Below are positions 1-6,757 of a DNA stretch of 7,130 bases, piece by piece. Below the pieces are notes generated by a model. That model ran no database searches and was not told the origin of the DNA. It saw only the letters and a list, made by a program, of their open reading frames with translations. Origin of the DNA: CAYQZD01 sp964421875 (GTDB lineage: Bacteria; Electryoneota; Tariuqbacteria; Tariuqbacterales; Tariuqbacteraceae); the NCBI GenBank assembly GCA_964421875.1, contig CAYQZD010000159.1, positions 1-7,130 of the forward strand, read 5' to 3'. Position 1 is the first letter of the stretch, and every line of letters begins with the position of its first letter. The translations under genes were made by a program, and so were the position numbers.

Positions 1-187
1 CCATACATCTTGTTTGTTCAGTGCACAAAGCCGAGTTTTTAAATATGATTTATGCTCCTTATTTTGTGAAAACAATGGTTCAGGTCCGACAATTTTATGT
101 CTGTAAACACGGTTTTGCGAGTGATTTTTTTGCTTTTATTATTAGTTTTGATTATTATTAAGCTTATCATATTTTAAGACAATATAA
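1..187. other. AT-rich leader with no recognisable gene
   Basis: No gene can be supported here. G/C content falls from 43 of 120 bases (1-120) to 11 of 67 (121-187), the lowest in the window. Plus-strand frame 3 is open from the window edge to a TAA at 159-161, about 52 codons. It could be the tail of an upstream gene, but the peptide is unrecognisable and ends in a Phe/Ile/Tyr-rich run as expected from AT-rich DNA. TTATTATTA occurs twice, near 136-144 and 151-159, which is low complexity rather than an organised repeat. The stretch is best read as the promoter and leader region of the sensor kinase that follows. Confidence 0.6.
148..175 (+). promoter_or_regulatory. Possible promoter of the sensor kinase gene
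   Basis: TTGATT at 148-153 and TATTTT at 170-175 are separated by 16 bases, an imperfect sigma-70-like pair in the most AT-rich part of the window. A start site about 7 bases downstream, near 182, would give a 6-base leader if the kinase starts at 188, or about 36 bases if it starts at 218. Such hexamers arise easily by chance in AT-rich DNA, and many FCB bacteria use a different primary sigma-factor consensus, so this is only a candidate. Confidence 0.2.
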
Positions 188-3100
188 ATGCCGGTAAAAA
201 AATTCGTTACGAGGAAAATGAAAGACGAAGCTAAAACTAAAACCGCTCTCATAGAAGAACTCGAAGGACTCCGTATACGCGTGAAACGATTGGAGGAAAC
301 CTCGGCGCAGCCCAAGAACAAACTTTCAAGTTCAGGTGAGGCAGACTTGATTTTGAGAGCTTTCTTTGAAAACAGCCACATTATGGCGGCTCTGATGGAT
401 TCGCAGTTCAACTTCATCTGGGTGAGTCCCTCCTATGCTCTGGCTGATGAAAAGGAGCAGTCTTTCTTCGAAGGTAAGAATCATTTTGAGCTGTATCCCA
501 ATGCTGAGAATGAAGCTATTTTCCGGGAAGTGGTGAAAACCGGCGAGGTTCATCATTATTACGCTAAACCCTTTGAATATGAGGCGAACCTGGAGCGGGG
601 TGTTACCTACTGGAATTGGAGCCTCATCCCGGTCAAGGACGATGATGACGCAGTTAAGGCGGTGCTGCTCACGCTGAGGAATGTTACAGAGAGAAAGCGG
701 ATGGAAGCGGAACTAAGCAGAATCCAGGATAAATATGAAGCGCTTCATTCTGCAATGTCCGAGGGCGTTGCGGTGCATAAGCTGGAATATGACGCTTCCG
801 GCAATCCTGTCGATTATACTATCATCGATGTGAATTTCGGATATGAAAAAATATTGGGAATTACCAAGGAAAGCGCCCTCCAGGCTAAAGCCTCGGAACT
901 GTATGGGACGGGTGAAGCGCCATATTTAGAAATATTTTCTAAAGTTGCATTTACAGGGGAACCTGAAAGTTTCGATACTTTCTTTCAGCCCCTTAATAGA
1001 CATTTCTTTATCTCGGTTTTTTCACATCGGAAGGGAGTGTTCACTACGGTCTTTTCCGATATAACTTCGACAAAGTTCGCTGAAAATAAACTCAAGAGAG
1101 TTAACCGCGCGTACCGAGTCCTGAATGAGGTCAATGAGAATCTAATCCGCGCGGATAACGCAATAGAATTTCTAAATAATGTATGCAGAATAATCATCGA
1201 GCACGGAGGTTATAGGTTCGCATGGGTGGGATTGACTGAAGAAACAGGCTCTAAAAAGGTGTGTCCGGCGGCTTATGCTGGTGATAAAGGGGATTTTCTT
1301 AAGGATTTGGATGTATCATGGGCGGACGATGAAAGCGGAAGAGGCCCAACCGGCAGGTCAATACGTTCCGGCAAACCTTATATTTGTAACGATATGAGGA
1401 CCGACGAAGCCTTTAAACCCTGGCGGGAAAGGGCTTTGAAATTGGGCTATGTTTCTTCGATTTCAATACCCTTGTTTGAAGAACGAGGCCCCATTGGAGT
1501 TATGAATATATACTCGTCTGAACCGGACGACTTCGAACAAGAAGAAGTCATCCTTTTTCAGGAACTTGCCAAGGATGTCGCCTACGGTGTCGAGAAACTC
1601 AAAACGAAAACCGATTTAGATGATTTAGTCACTGAACTCAGCGAAAGCAGGAAAACGCTGACGAATATCATGAGTAACGTTCCGGGAATGATTTATCGAT
1701 GCATAAATAATAGAAATTGGACTATGGAATTCGTTAGCGAAGGGTGCATCGATTTAACGGGGTATCATCCCTCTGAAATTATGAATGACAATGTCATTTC
1801 ATTTAATGCCATTATCCACCCTGAATATAGAGATTATGTATGGAAAGAAGTGCAAAAAGTGGTTGAGAATAAGGGGACATTTCAAATAGAATATAAGATT
1901 ATAACCGCTGAAGGAGAGGAAAAATGGGTGTGGGAAAGAGGGGTAGGAGAATACAATGAAAAGAATGAAGCCACGCATTTGGAGGGTTTTATTACCGAAA
2001 TAACCAGCAGTAAAAAAGCAGAGGAAGAGCTCAAGGAGTCCGAATTCAAATATAGATCGTTGATTGACCGGATGGAAGACGGAGTATTTTTAATCGTAGG
2101 CGAGAGGGTTGAACTTTTTAATACTAAACTGAAGGAATGGTTCGGATTAGAGGATTCTGACCGGGGAAAAGAAGCCTTACCCTGTCTGGAAAAGTTTATG
2201 CTGCCGGATAGCCTGAAGCGCGCGCTGGAAGCTTATAAGCAGGTAATGAAAGGTGATGACGCTTCCCATCGGTTTGAGTTCACAGCGCTTTCTAAAGAAG
2301 GGAAGGAGATGCATCTTGAGGTTAGTTTATCTCCAGCGCCATCGGGGGGTAAACCGTCGATACAGGGGATTGTGAGGGATATTACCGAACGCAGGAAGCT
2401 GGAAGAGCAGTTCAGGCAGGCGCAAAAGATGGAAGCGGTGGGAAGACTGGCGGGAAGCGTCGCCCATGATTTTAACAATATGTTGACGGTGATATCAGGC
2501 AACACGGAATTAGCGACTATGATATTGCGCAAGGATAATCCGGTCAAGGATTACTTGGACCAGATTAAGCGAGCCGCTCTAAATGCCACTAAACTGACCA
2601 ATAGTCTGCTGACTTTCAGCCGAAGGCAGAAGGTGGAACTGAGGGTCTTGGATTTGAATGTTTTGGTGAAGGATATAACTAAAATGCTCCGCTCTTTGAT
2701 TGAAGAAAACATTGAACTTAGAACAAAACTGACCCCCAATATACGCCGAGTTGAAATTGATACCGCGCAAATCGAGCAGGTCATTATCAACCTTGCCGTA
2801 AACGCCAGGGATGCAATGCCGAACGGAGGTATTCTGACACTGGAAACGAAATCAGTTATGGTTGATGAAAAATTGTCAAAGAAATACCTCGACCTCGATG
2901 AAGGACAGTATGTGGAATTGACATTCAGTGATTCGGGAAGCGGGATGACCGACGAAGTGAAATCCAGAATATTCGACCCCTTCTTCACCACAAAGGAAAA
3001 GGGAAAAGGGACCGGATTGGGTTTATCCACCGTCTATGGAATTGTCAAGCAGCATGGGGGGAGCATTCACGTCTATAGTGAGGAAGGGTACGGCTCCACT

Positions 3101-3547
3101 TTCACTGTTTATTTACCGGTAGCTAAGGGCGAGAAGAAAGAAACGGAAAAAAGCCGCACCCAGTCGGTAATTCACGGCGGAGATGAAAACATTCTTGTGG
3201 TTGAGGATGAGACAGAGGTTAGAGAATTTATATTGAGAGTTTTGACCCGGTTTGGTTACAAAGTTATAGCAGCTTCAAACGGTAAGGAGGCGATGGAAAT
3301 CTGCAATGCCGGCGAGATGGGTTTTGATTTGTTACTCACAGATGTAGTGATGCCGGGAATGAGCGGTGTTGAACTGGCAAAATTTTTGAATGATAAGTAC
3401 CCCGGAATTAAAATATTGCTAACTTCGGGATATACCGAAGAGACAATAGACGAGAGGGGTGGTAAAGGTCTGAAGTATAATATGTTGAATAAACCTTTCT
3501 CCCCGATGGAGCTGGCGGAAAAAGTGCGGGAGAAGCTCGACAGTTGA
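188..3547 (+). CDS. Soluble hybrid histidine kinase (PAS-PAS-GAF-PAS-PAS-HisKA-HATPase-REC)
   Basis: This is a two-component hybrid kinase that senses through PAS and GAF domains, autophosphorylates on His and passes phosphate to its own receiver. There is no transmembrane segment or signal peptide, so it should act in the cytoplasm. A charged coiled coil at about 11-37 precedes PAS1 (about 52-168, with the GKNHFELYP motif). PAS2 spans about 180-292, a GAF domain about 310-475 (GRGPTG, PWRERA), PAS3 about 488-607 and PAS4 about 617-735, each PAS ending in a DIT/NVTER-like linker. The phospho-acceptor is His760 in HDFNN. ATP-binding boxes are N872 (NARDA), DSGSGM at 915-920, FDPFFTTKEKGKG from 929 and TGLGLS at 942-947. 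The receiver (about 1000-1119) has acidic residues E1006/D1007, phospho-acceptor D1052 in TDVVMPGMSG, T1079 and K1102. All catalytic residues are present. The start is uncertain: ATG at 188 has no Shine-Dalgarno, while ATG at 218 begins a peptide (MKDEAKTKTALIEELEGLR) like the usual N-terminus of related kinases, but its GAGG is only 3 bases upstream. No output regulator or HPt gene is in the window. The ligand is unknown. Confidence 0.96.
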   Translation: MPVKKFVTRKMKDEAKTKTALIEELEGLRIRVKRLEETSAQPKNKLSSSGEADLILRAFFENSHIMAALMDSQFNFIWVSPSYALADEKEQSFFEGKNHFELYPNAENEAIFREVVKTGEVHHYYAKPFEYEANLERGVTYWNWSLIPVKDDDDAVKAVLLTLRNVTERKRMEAELSRIQDKYEALHSAMSEGVAVHKLEYDASGNPVDYTIIDVNFGYEKILGITKESALQAKASELYGTGEAPYLEIFSKVAFTGEPESFDTFFQPLNRHFFISVFSHRKGVFTTVFSDITSTKFAENKLKRVNRAYRVLNEVNENLIRADNAIEFLNNVCRIIIEHGGYRFAWVGLTEETGSKKVCPAAYAGDKGDFLKDLDVSWADDESGRGPTGRSIRSGKPYICNDMRTDEAFKPWRERALKLGYVSSISIPLFEERGPIGVMNIYSSEPDDFEQEEVILFQELAKDVAYGVEKLKTKTDLDDLVTELSESRKTLTNIMSNVPGMIYRCINNRNWTMEFVSEGCIDLTGYHPSEIMNDNVISFNAIIHPEYRDYVWKEVQKVVENKGTFQIEYKIITAEGEEKWVWERGVGEYNEKNEATHLEGFITEITSSKKAEEELKESEFKYRSLIDRMEDGVFLIVGERVELFNTKLKEWFGLEDSDRGKEALPCLEKFMLPDSLKRALEAYKQVMKGDDASHRFEFTALSKEGKEMHLEVSLSPAPSGGKPSIQGIVRDITERRKLEEQFRQAQKMEAVGRLAGSVAHDFNNMLTVISGNTELATMILRKDNPVKDYLDQIKRAALNATKLTNSLLTFSRRQKVELRVLDLNVLVKDITKMLRSLIEENIELRTKLTPNIRRVEIDTAQIEQVIINLAVNARDAMPNGGILTLETKSVMVDEKLSKKYLDLDEGQYVELTFSDSGSGMTDEVKSRIFDPFFTTKEKGKGTGLGLSTVYGIVKQHGGSIHVYSEEGYGSTFTVYLPVAKGEKKETEKSRTQSVIHGGDENILVVEDETEVREFILRVLTRFGYKVIAASNGKEAMEICNAGEMGFDLLLTDVVMPGMSGVELAKFLNDKYPGIKILLTSGYTEETIDERGGKGLKYNMLNKPFSPMELAEKVREKLDS

Positions 3548-3596
3548 TTCCGATGATAACCTGAACCAATACAAAAATATAGAATGCCGCTTAATT

Positions 3597-3989
3597 ATGA
3601 AGTATTTAGTCGCTGCAACAGGAAAGCGCCTCGATTCCAAGGTTGCCAAACGTTTCGGACATCCCGATTATCACCTGATTGTCGATTCGGTCTCAAAAAA
3701 GATTATTGTGTTCCCGGCGGCTTCCCAGAACGAACCGTCCGGGAGTTTAGCCAGGTTCGCCGGTTACGGCTTGTCAGGCGCAATCAGCGGTAATTTCGGC
3801 CCCGGGAAATTTGCCGCGCTGAAAGCGATGGGGATTAAGGCTTATCTCTGCAGAGGTATGAAAGTGGGTGAGGCTGTCGAGCAGGTTGAATCCGGGAAGG
3901 TGGAACCAATGGCTGAGCCTTCAATGAAAAAGAGCGTCCGAGGCGGCGCAGGGCAAGGCTCCGGTCGGGGCAGAGCTAAAAAGATATAA
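3597..3989 (+). CDS. NifX/NifB C-terminal-like protein (dinitrogenase Fe-Mo cofactor family)
   Basis: This is a 130-residue small protein of the family that carries iron-sulfur or Fe-Mo cofactor precursors (NifX, NafY, the C-terminal part of NifB, and stand-alone MTH1175-like proteins). Family signs are the opening MKYLVAATGKRLDSKVAKRFG, with the usual 'LDS.V..RFG' pattern, then the IVD strand, the GAISGNFGPGKFAALKAMGIKAYL block and a closing helix 'VGEAVEQVESGKVE'. The last 25 or so residues are a Gly/Arg/Lys/Ser tail, a common appendage in stand-alone members. Only one Cys is present (in YLCRG), so any cluster would need other ligands or a partner. The gene begins 49 bases after the kinase stop on the same strand with no terminator between, so co-transcription is plausible. 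No Shine-Dalgarno precedes the ATG. No other nif gene is visible, so a nitrogenase role cannot be claimed; stand-alone members are widespread in non-diazotrophs and largely uncharacterised. Confidence 0.88.
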   Translation: MKYLVAATGKRLDSKVAKRFGHPDYHLIVDSVSKKIIVFPAASQNEPSGSLARFAGYGLSGAISGNFGPGKFAALKAMGIKAYLCRGMKVGEAVEQVESGKVEPMAEPSMKKSVRGGAGQGSGRGRAKKI

Positions 3990-4123
3990 TGCTTTACCTT
4001 GAAAATAACGGCAATGCATCCCGCGAGCCGATAATTTTCATGCTAAGTTGTGCGATGATTCGCGAAGAGAATCCATCGAATGATGGTTTATCCTCATCCC
4101 GTCGTTCTTCAATTATTCAATAA
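3989..4123 (+). CDS. Doubtful 44-residue small ORF overlapping the preceding stop codon
   Basis: The A of the TAA that ends the NifX-like gene is also the first base of an ATG (TAATG at 3987-3991), an arrangement typical of translational coupling. The frame runs 44 codons to TAA at 4121-4123, begins MLYLENNGNASREPIIF and ends in a Ser/Arg-rich stretch. It shows no recognised motif, no signal peptide, no membrane segment and no Shine-Dalgarno. An open frame of this length occurs by chance roughly one time in ten, and it also covers the hairpin at 4053-4078. It is listed because the stop/start overlap is real; it is more likely non-coding than coding. Confidence 0.18.
   Translation: MLYLENNGNASREPIIFMLSCAMIREENPSNDGLSSSRRSSIIQ
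4053..4078. other. Imperfect hairpin between the NifX-like and peptidase genes
   Basis: CGATGATTC at 4053-4061 can pair with GAATCCATCG at 4069-4078, giving nine base pairs with one bulged C (4073) around a 7-base loop (GCGAAGA). No run of T follows on the + strand (the next bases are AATGATGG), so it lacks the second half of an intrinsic terminator. It may help separate the intracellular block from the export block, stabilise an mRNA end, or be chance. Confidence 0.35.
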
Positions 4124-4134
4124 TCCTTCAGTAA

Positions 4135-4140
4135 TATACT
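4135..4140 (+). promoter_or_regulatory. Weak -10-like hexamer before the peptidase gene
   Basis: TATACT lies 13 bases before the peptidase ATG and differs from TATAAT at one position. No convincing -35 element sits at the right distance: the nearest TTCAAT copies are 13 and 21 bases away. If it is used, the mRNA leader would be only about 6-7 bases. The ATG itself has only a poor GGGA at 4141-4144 as a ribosome-binding candidate. The 164-base gap and the change of function between blocks make an own promoter in this interval likely, but this hexamer may not be it. Confidence 0.2.
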
Positions 4141-4153
4141 GGGAAACATCACT

Positions 4154-6739
4154 ATGAAAGAAATCCAGTATGCTCCTGTTTTAACTACGCTTTTTATTTT
4201 CATCTTCGCTTCATTTCTCCCTGAAGGTTCCAAAGCCGACCCCGCCCCTTTCCCCGCCGATTCCTTGATTTTAAGTCAGGTGGAACAGGTCAGCTTCGAT
4301 AGTATGTACTTCAATGTATGCTCATTAGTGGATTTTCACACCCGTCATACCTATTCTGACACGCTGTCTGACACAGTAGGAATCGGCGCCGCCCGAAGAT
4401 GGCTGCTTGCAAAGTTTCTCCAGGCCGGGGCGGATGCCGAGCTTTTTCCCTGGACCGGCTCCTGGAGAGGCCCCTATCCCTGTTACAATGTTCACGGAAT
4501 TCTGACCGGCGGGGGCGGGCAGAGCCCGATAATAGTCTTGGGCGCTCACCTCGATTCGAGAACCTATTCCGGTAATGACACTGCGGGTTTCGCCCCGGGC
4601 GCGGACGATGACGGCTCCGGTATAGCGGCGCTGCTGGAAATCAGCAGGATACTAAGCGGGTCAGGGCGGAATAATGCAGTTACTATGGCCGGTTTTGCAG
4701 GCGAGGAACAGGGGCTTTTAGGTTCTCATGCCTATTCTCAAGCTCTGCTTGATTCAGGGCGGCAGGTGGGGGCGATGATAAATATGGATATGTTAGGGCA
4801 CATAGTCCATCCGGGTGGGGCGGTGGATTCCAGCACAGTGAGATGCTACTCCGGAGGCCCGATGAGTTCCTCGTCACGTCAATTGGCGCGCTATCTCAAA
4901 TGGGTGGGGGAATCGTATTCCGGGGGATTGTCGGTTACCTTGATTGACGCTTTAGACCGGCCCGGCAGAGGCGGCGACCATGCGCCTTTTTACCACAGAG
5001 GTTTTCCGGCGGTAAGGCTTATCGAGACGGCTGAGGACGCCGCATACCAGCACAATCCGAACGATCTGCCGGAGCATATGTCATTCTCCTATGCCCGAAA
5101 GGTGGCGAGACTGGCGTTGGGAGTCACTGCGGTCTTATCCCAGACGCGTTTAAGCGCCCCGCCGGCGCCGCAGGTTGTCAACGCGGGCAACGGACATAGC
5201 CTCATCGTTTCCTGGCCGGACACCCTGATTCCGCCGCCCGGCGGAGTTATCCGTATCGCTTATAGAATGAGTACTGAACTTTATTGGGAAGACATCGTTG
5301 CCACCTCAAATCCGCCGCCATTGACAATCTCAGGCCTGGTCGAAAATCAGCATTACGAGGTCAGCCTCTCTATCTCGAATGAAGATGACCTGCCATCGCC
5401 CTTCGGACCGGAAGCCTCAGGCACACCGCAGGCGGCGGTGGCGCCGCAAGGATTTGAAAGCGTTTCCACCCCTTCCGGAGTGGAGCTGAGGTGGATTCCC
5501 CGGCCGGAACCTAACACCTATGAATATATCATCGAGCGCGCTGAAGCGGGCGGTCAGTTTACCGCCGCCACAACGGTGGCGCATCCCGATTCCTTCTGGC
5601 GCGACAGCAGCCTGACGATAGGACAGATGTATCATTACCGGTTGCGGACAAGAACGAATGGGGGAATTGTAGGCGCGCCGTCGCCGGTTAGAAAGGGGAT
5701 GCTCGCTTCGCACCATCTGGGAATAATGATAGTGGACGCCACTCCCGACGGACCCGGAGCGCCGAGTGCGCCCGGCGATTCGGAGGTGGATGAGTTCTAT
5801 GATACGATATTGAATCCTTATCAAACATCGGGGCGCTGGGACCGCGCCGACAGCGTTGCCTCAAATGTTGAGCTTACTGACGCGGACCTTGCCGCCTATT
5901 CCATAGTGGTGACTCATATGGACGCGATGAACGCCGATATCGGCGAAGACACGATCGCCTATGGAAAATACCTTGAAAACGGCGGTAAACTCTTCATCTG
6001 TGGGTGGAGAATGTCGTCTTCAATAGAAGGAAGCGCGGGGTATGCGCATCGTTTCGGTCAGGGTGATTTCCTCTATGAACTCTGCGGTATCGATTCTATC
6101 AGGGTATCCACTCCCCCCACTGTCGAATTCGTGGGGGCGGCGGGGTTGAACGGGTATCCCGCAATCGCTTTGGACACCGCCCGTTTCCCCTGCTGGCGCG
6201 GAGAACTACCCTTCTCGGACGCTGTTTGGACTGACGTTTTTCACGGCAGTGTCCAGCCTATAGCCGCGTTCACCTCTGCGTCGGGGACAGGTTCGCCGTT
6301 TCACGGCAGAACCGTGGGGCTGTGCAGTGATTTGGCTAATCCCCAATGGATTATCCTGGATGCTCCGCTTTTCTATATGATTCAGTCAACTGCCGCCGAT
6401 TTTATGGGTCACGCTATGGATCTGATGGGAGCGCCCCCGAATGCGGTGGACGATTTGCCGCGCGGAGCTATCCCGATGGAATTCAAGCTTTATTCGCCCT
6501 ATCCCAATCCTCTGAATGCGCAGGCAGTCCTGAGTTTTTCCCTTCCAAAACAGATGTTTGTATCGTTGACTATATACGATATTCAAGGGAGGGAGGTTAT
6601 TCGTCTAATCGATGGATTTTATCCGGGGGGCGCTCACCGCACCCGCTTCGACGGAACCGGATTAGCCAGCGGTATCTATCTGGCTCAACTCAGAGCAGCC
6701 GATATGCGTCGAACCATTAAATTGCTGTTGATAAAATAA
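4154..6739 (+). CDS. Secreted M28 family zinc aminopeptidase with Fn3, amidotransferase-like and C-terminal sorting domains
   Basis: This 861-residue protein is probably an exported metallo-aminopeptidase using two zinc ions. A signal peptide covers about 1-28 (hydrophobic run 9-22, likely cut after SKA). An M28-type lead-in (LVDFHTRHTYSDT, then AARRWL) precedes the catalytic domain, about 110-332. Probable metal ligands and catalytic residues are H132 (GAHLDS, with D134), D151 (GADDDGSG), E184 as general base and E185 as ligand (GEEQGLLGS), D212 (NMDMLGH) and H300 (YQHNPND); GGDHAPFY with D275/H276 also fits the family. All expected residues are present. Two Fn3-like beta modules follow at about 333-428 and 430-516. 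Next is an alpha/beta module, about 520-770, resembling ThuA/class I amidotransferase-like folds (GIMIVDATPDGPG, YLENGGKLFICGW), with no confident catalytic triad. Residues 773-861 are a C-terminal sorting domain (FKLYSPYPNPLN, LTIYDIQGREV, LASGIYLAQL) of the type IX secretion kind, ending in a basic hydrophobic strand. M28 enzymes usually need only about 300-450 residues, so half of this protein is accessory. The substrate is unknown. Confidence 0.94.
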   Translation: MKEIQYAPVLTTLFIFIFASFLPEGSKADPAPFPADSLILSQVEQVSFDSMYFNVCSLVDFHTRHTYSDTLSDTVGIGAARRWLLAKFLQAGADAELFPWTGSWRGPYPCYNVHGILTGGGGQSPIIVLGAHLDSRTYSGNDTAGFAPGADDDGSGIAALLEISRILSGSGRNNAVTMAGFAGEEQGLLGSHAYSQALLDSGRQVGAMINMDMLGHIVHPGGAVDSSTVRCYSGGPMSSSSRQLARYLKWVGESYSGGLSVTLIDALDRPGRGGDHAPFYHRGFPAVRLIETAEDAAYQHNPNDLPEHMSFSYARKVARLALGVTAVLSQTRLSAPPAPQVVNAGNGHSLIVSWPDTLIPPPGGVIRIAYRMSTELYWEDIVATSNPPPLTISGLVENQHYEVSLSISNEDDLPSPFGPEASGTPQAAVAPQGFESVSTPSGVELRWIPRPEPNTYEYIIERAEAGGQFTAATTVAHPDSFWRDSSLTIGQMYHYRLRTRTNGGIVGAPSPVRKGMLASHHLGIMIVDATPDGPGAPSAPGDSEVDEFYDTILNPYQTSGRWDRADSVASNVELTDADLAAYSIVVTHMDAMNADIGEDTIAYGKYLENGGKLFICGWRMSSSIEGSAGYAHRFGQGDFLYELCGIDSIRVSTPPTVEFVGAAGLNGYPAIALDTARFPCWRGELPFSDAVWTDVFHGSVQPIAAFTSASGTGSPFHGRTVGLCSDLANPQWIILDAPLFYMIQSTAADFMGHAMDLMGAPPNAVDDLPRGAIPMEFKLYSPYPNPLNAQAVLSFSLPKQMFVSLTIYDIQGREVIRLIDGFYPGGAHRTRFDGTGLASGIYLAQLRAADMRRTIKLLLIK

Positions 6740-6743
6740 AAGT

Positions 6744-6749
6744 AGGAGG
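6744..6749 (+). promoter_or_regulatory. Strong Shine-Dalgarno of the repeat protein
   Basis: AGGAGG lies 8 bases before the ATG at 6758 and fixes that start. It is the only canonical ribosome-binding site in the window; the kinase, NifX-like and peptidase starts lack one. It sits within the 18-base gap after the peptidase stop, which suggests translation independent of the upstream gene on a shared transcript. Confidence 0.85.
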
Positions 6750-6757
6750 AGACCACA

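Noticed and set aside
3..161. Open plus-strand frame from the window edge to TAA at 159-161, possibly the end of an upstream gene
   Set aside because: About 52 codons, unrecognisable peptide, and the AT-rich end gives a Phe/Ile/Tyr run. Nothing distinguishes it from chance, and no upstream sequence is available.
2551..3030. 159-codon minus-strand frame inside the kinase region
   Set aside because: It lies entirely opposite the HisKA/HATPase coding sequence, whose catalytic motifs prove the + strand frame; the Ser/Phe-rich peptide is typical of an antisense shadow.
3548..3596. Intrinsic terminator between the kinase and the NifX-like gene
   Set aside because: No G/C-rich inverted repeat followed by a T-run is visible in these 49 bases.
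3584..3793. 69-codon + strand frame starting just before the NifX-like gene
   Set aside because: It overlaps the NifX-like gene in another frame and its product has no family features, while the NifX-like frame has clear ones.
5417..5824. 135-codon minus-strand frame inside the peptidase gene
   Set aside because: The Arg-rich peptide with no motif is what high-G/C antisense sequence gives; the + strand Fn3-like region explains the stretch.
6346..6720. 124-codon + strand frame within the 3' part of the peptidase gene
   Set aside because: It is out of frame with the well-supported sorting domain and its peptide shows no recognisable motif.
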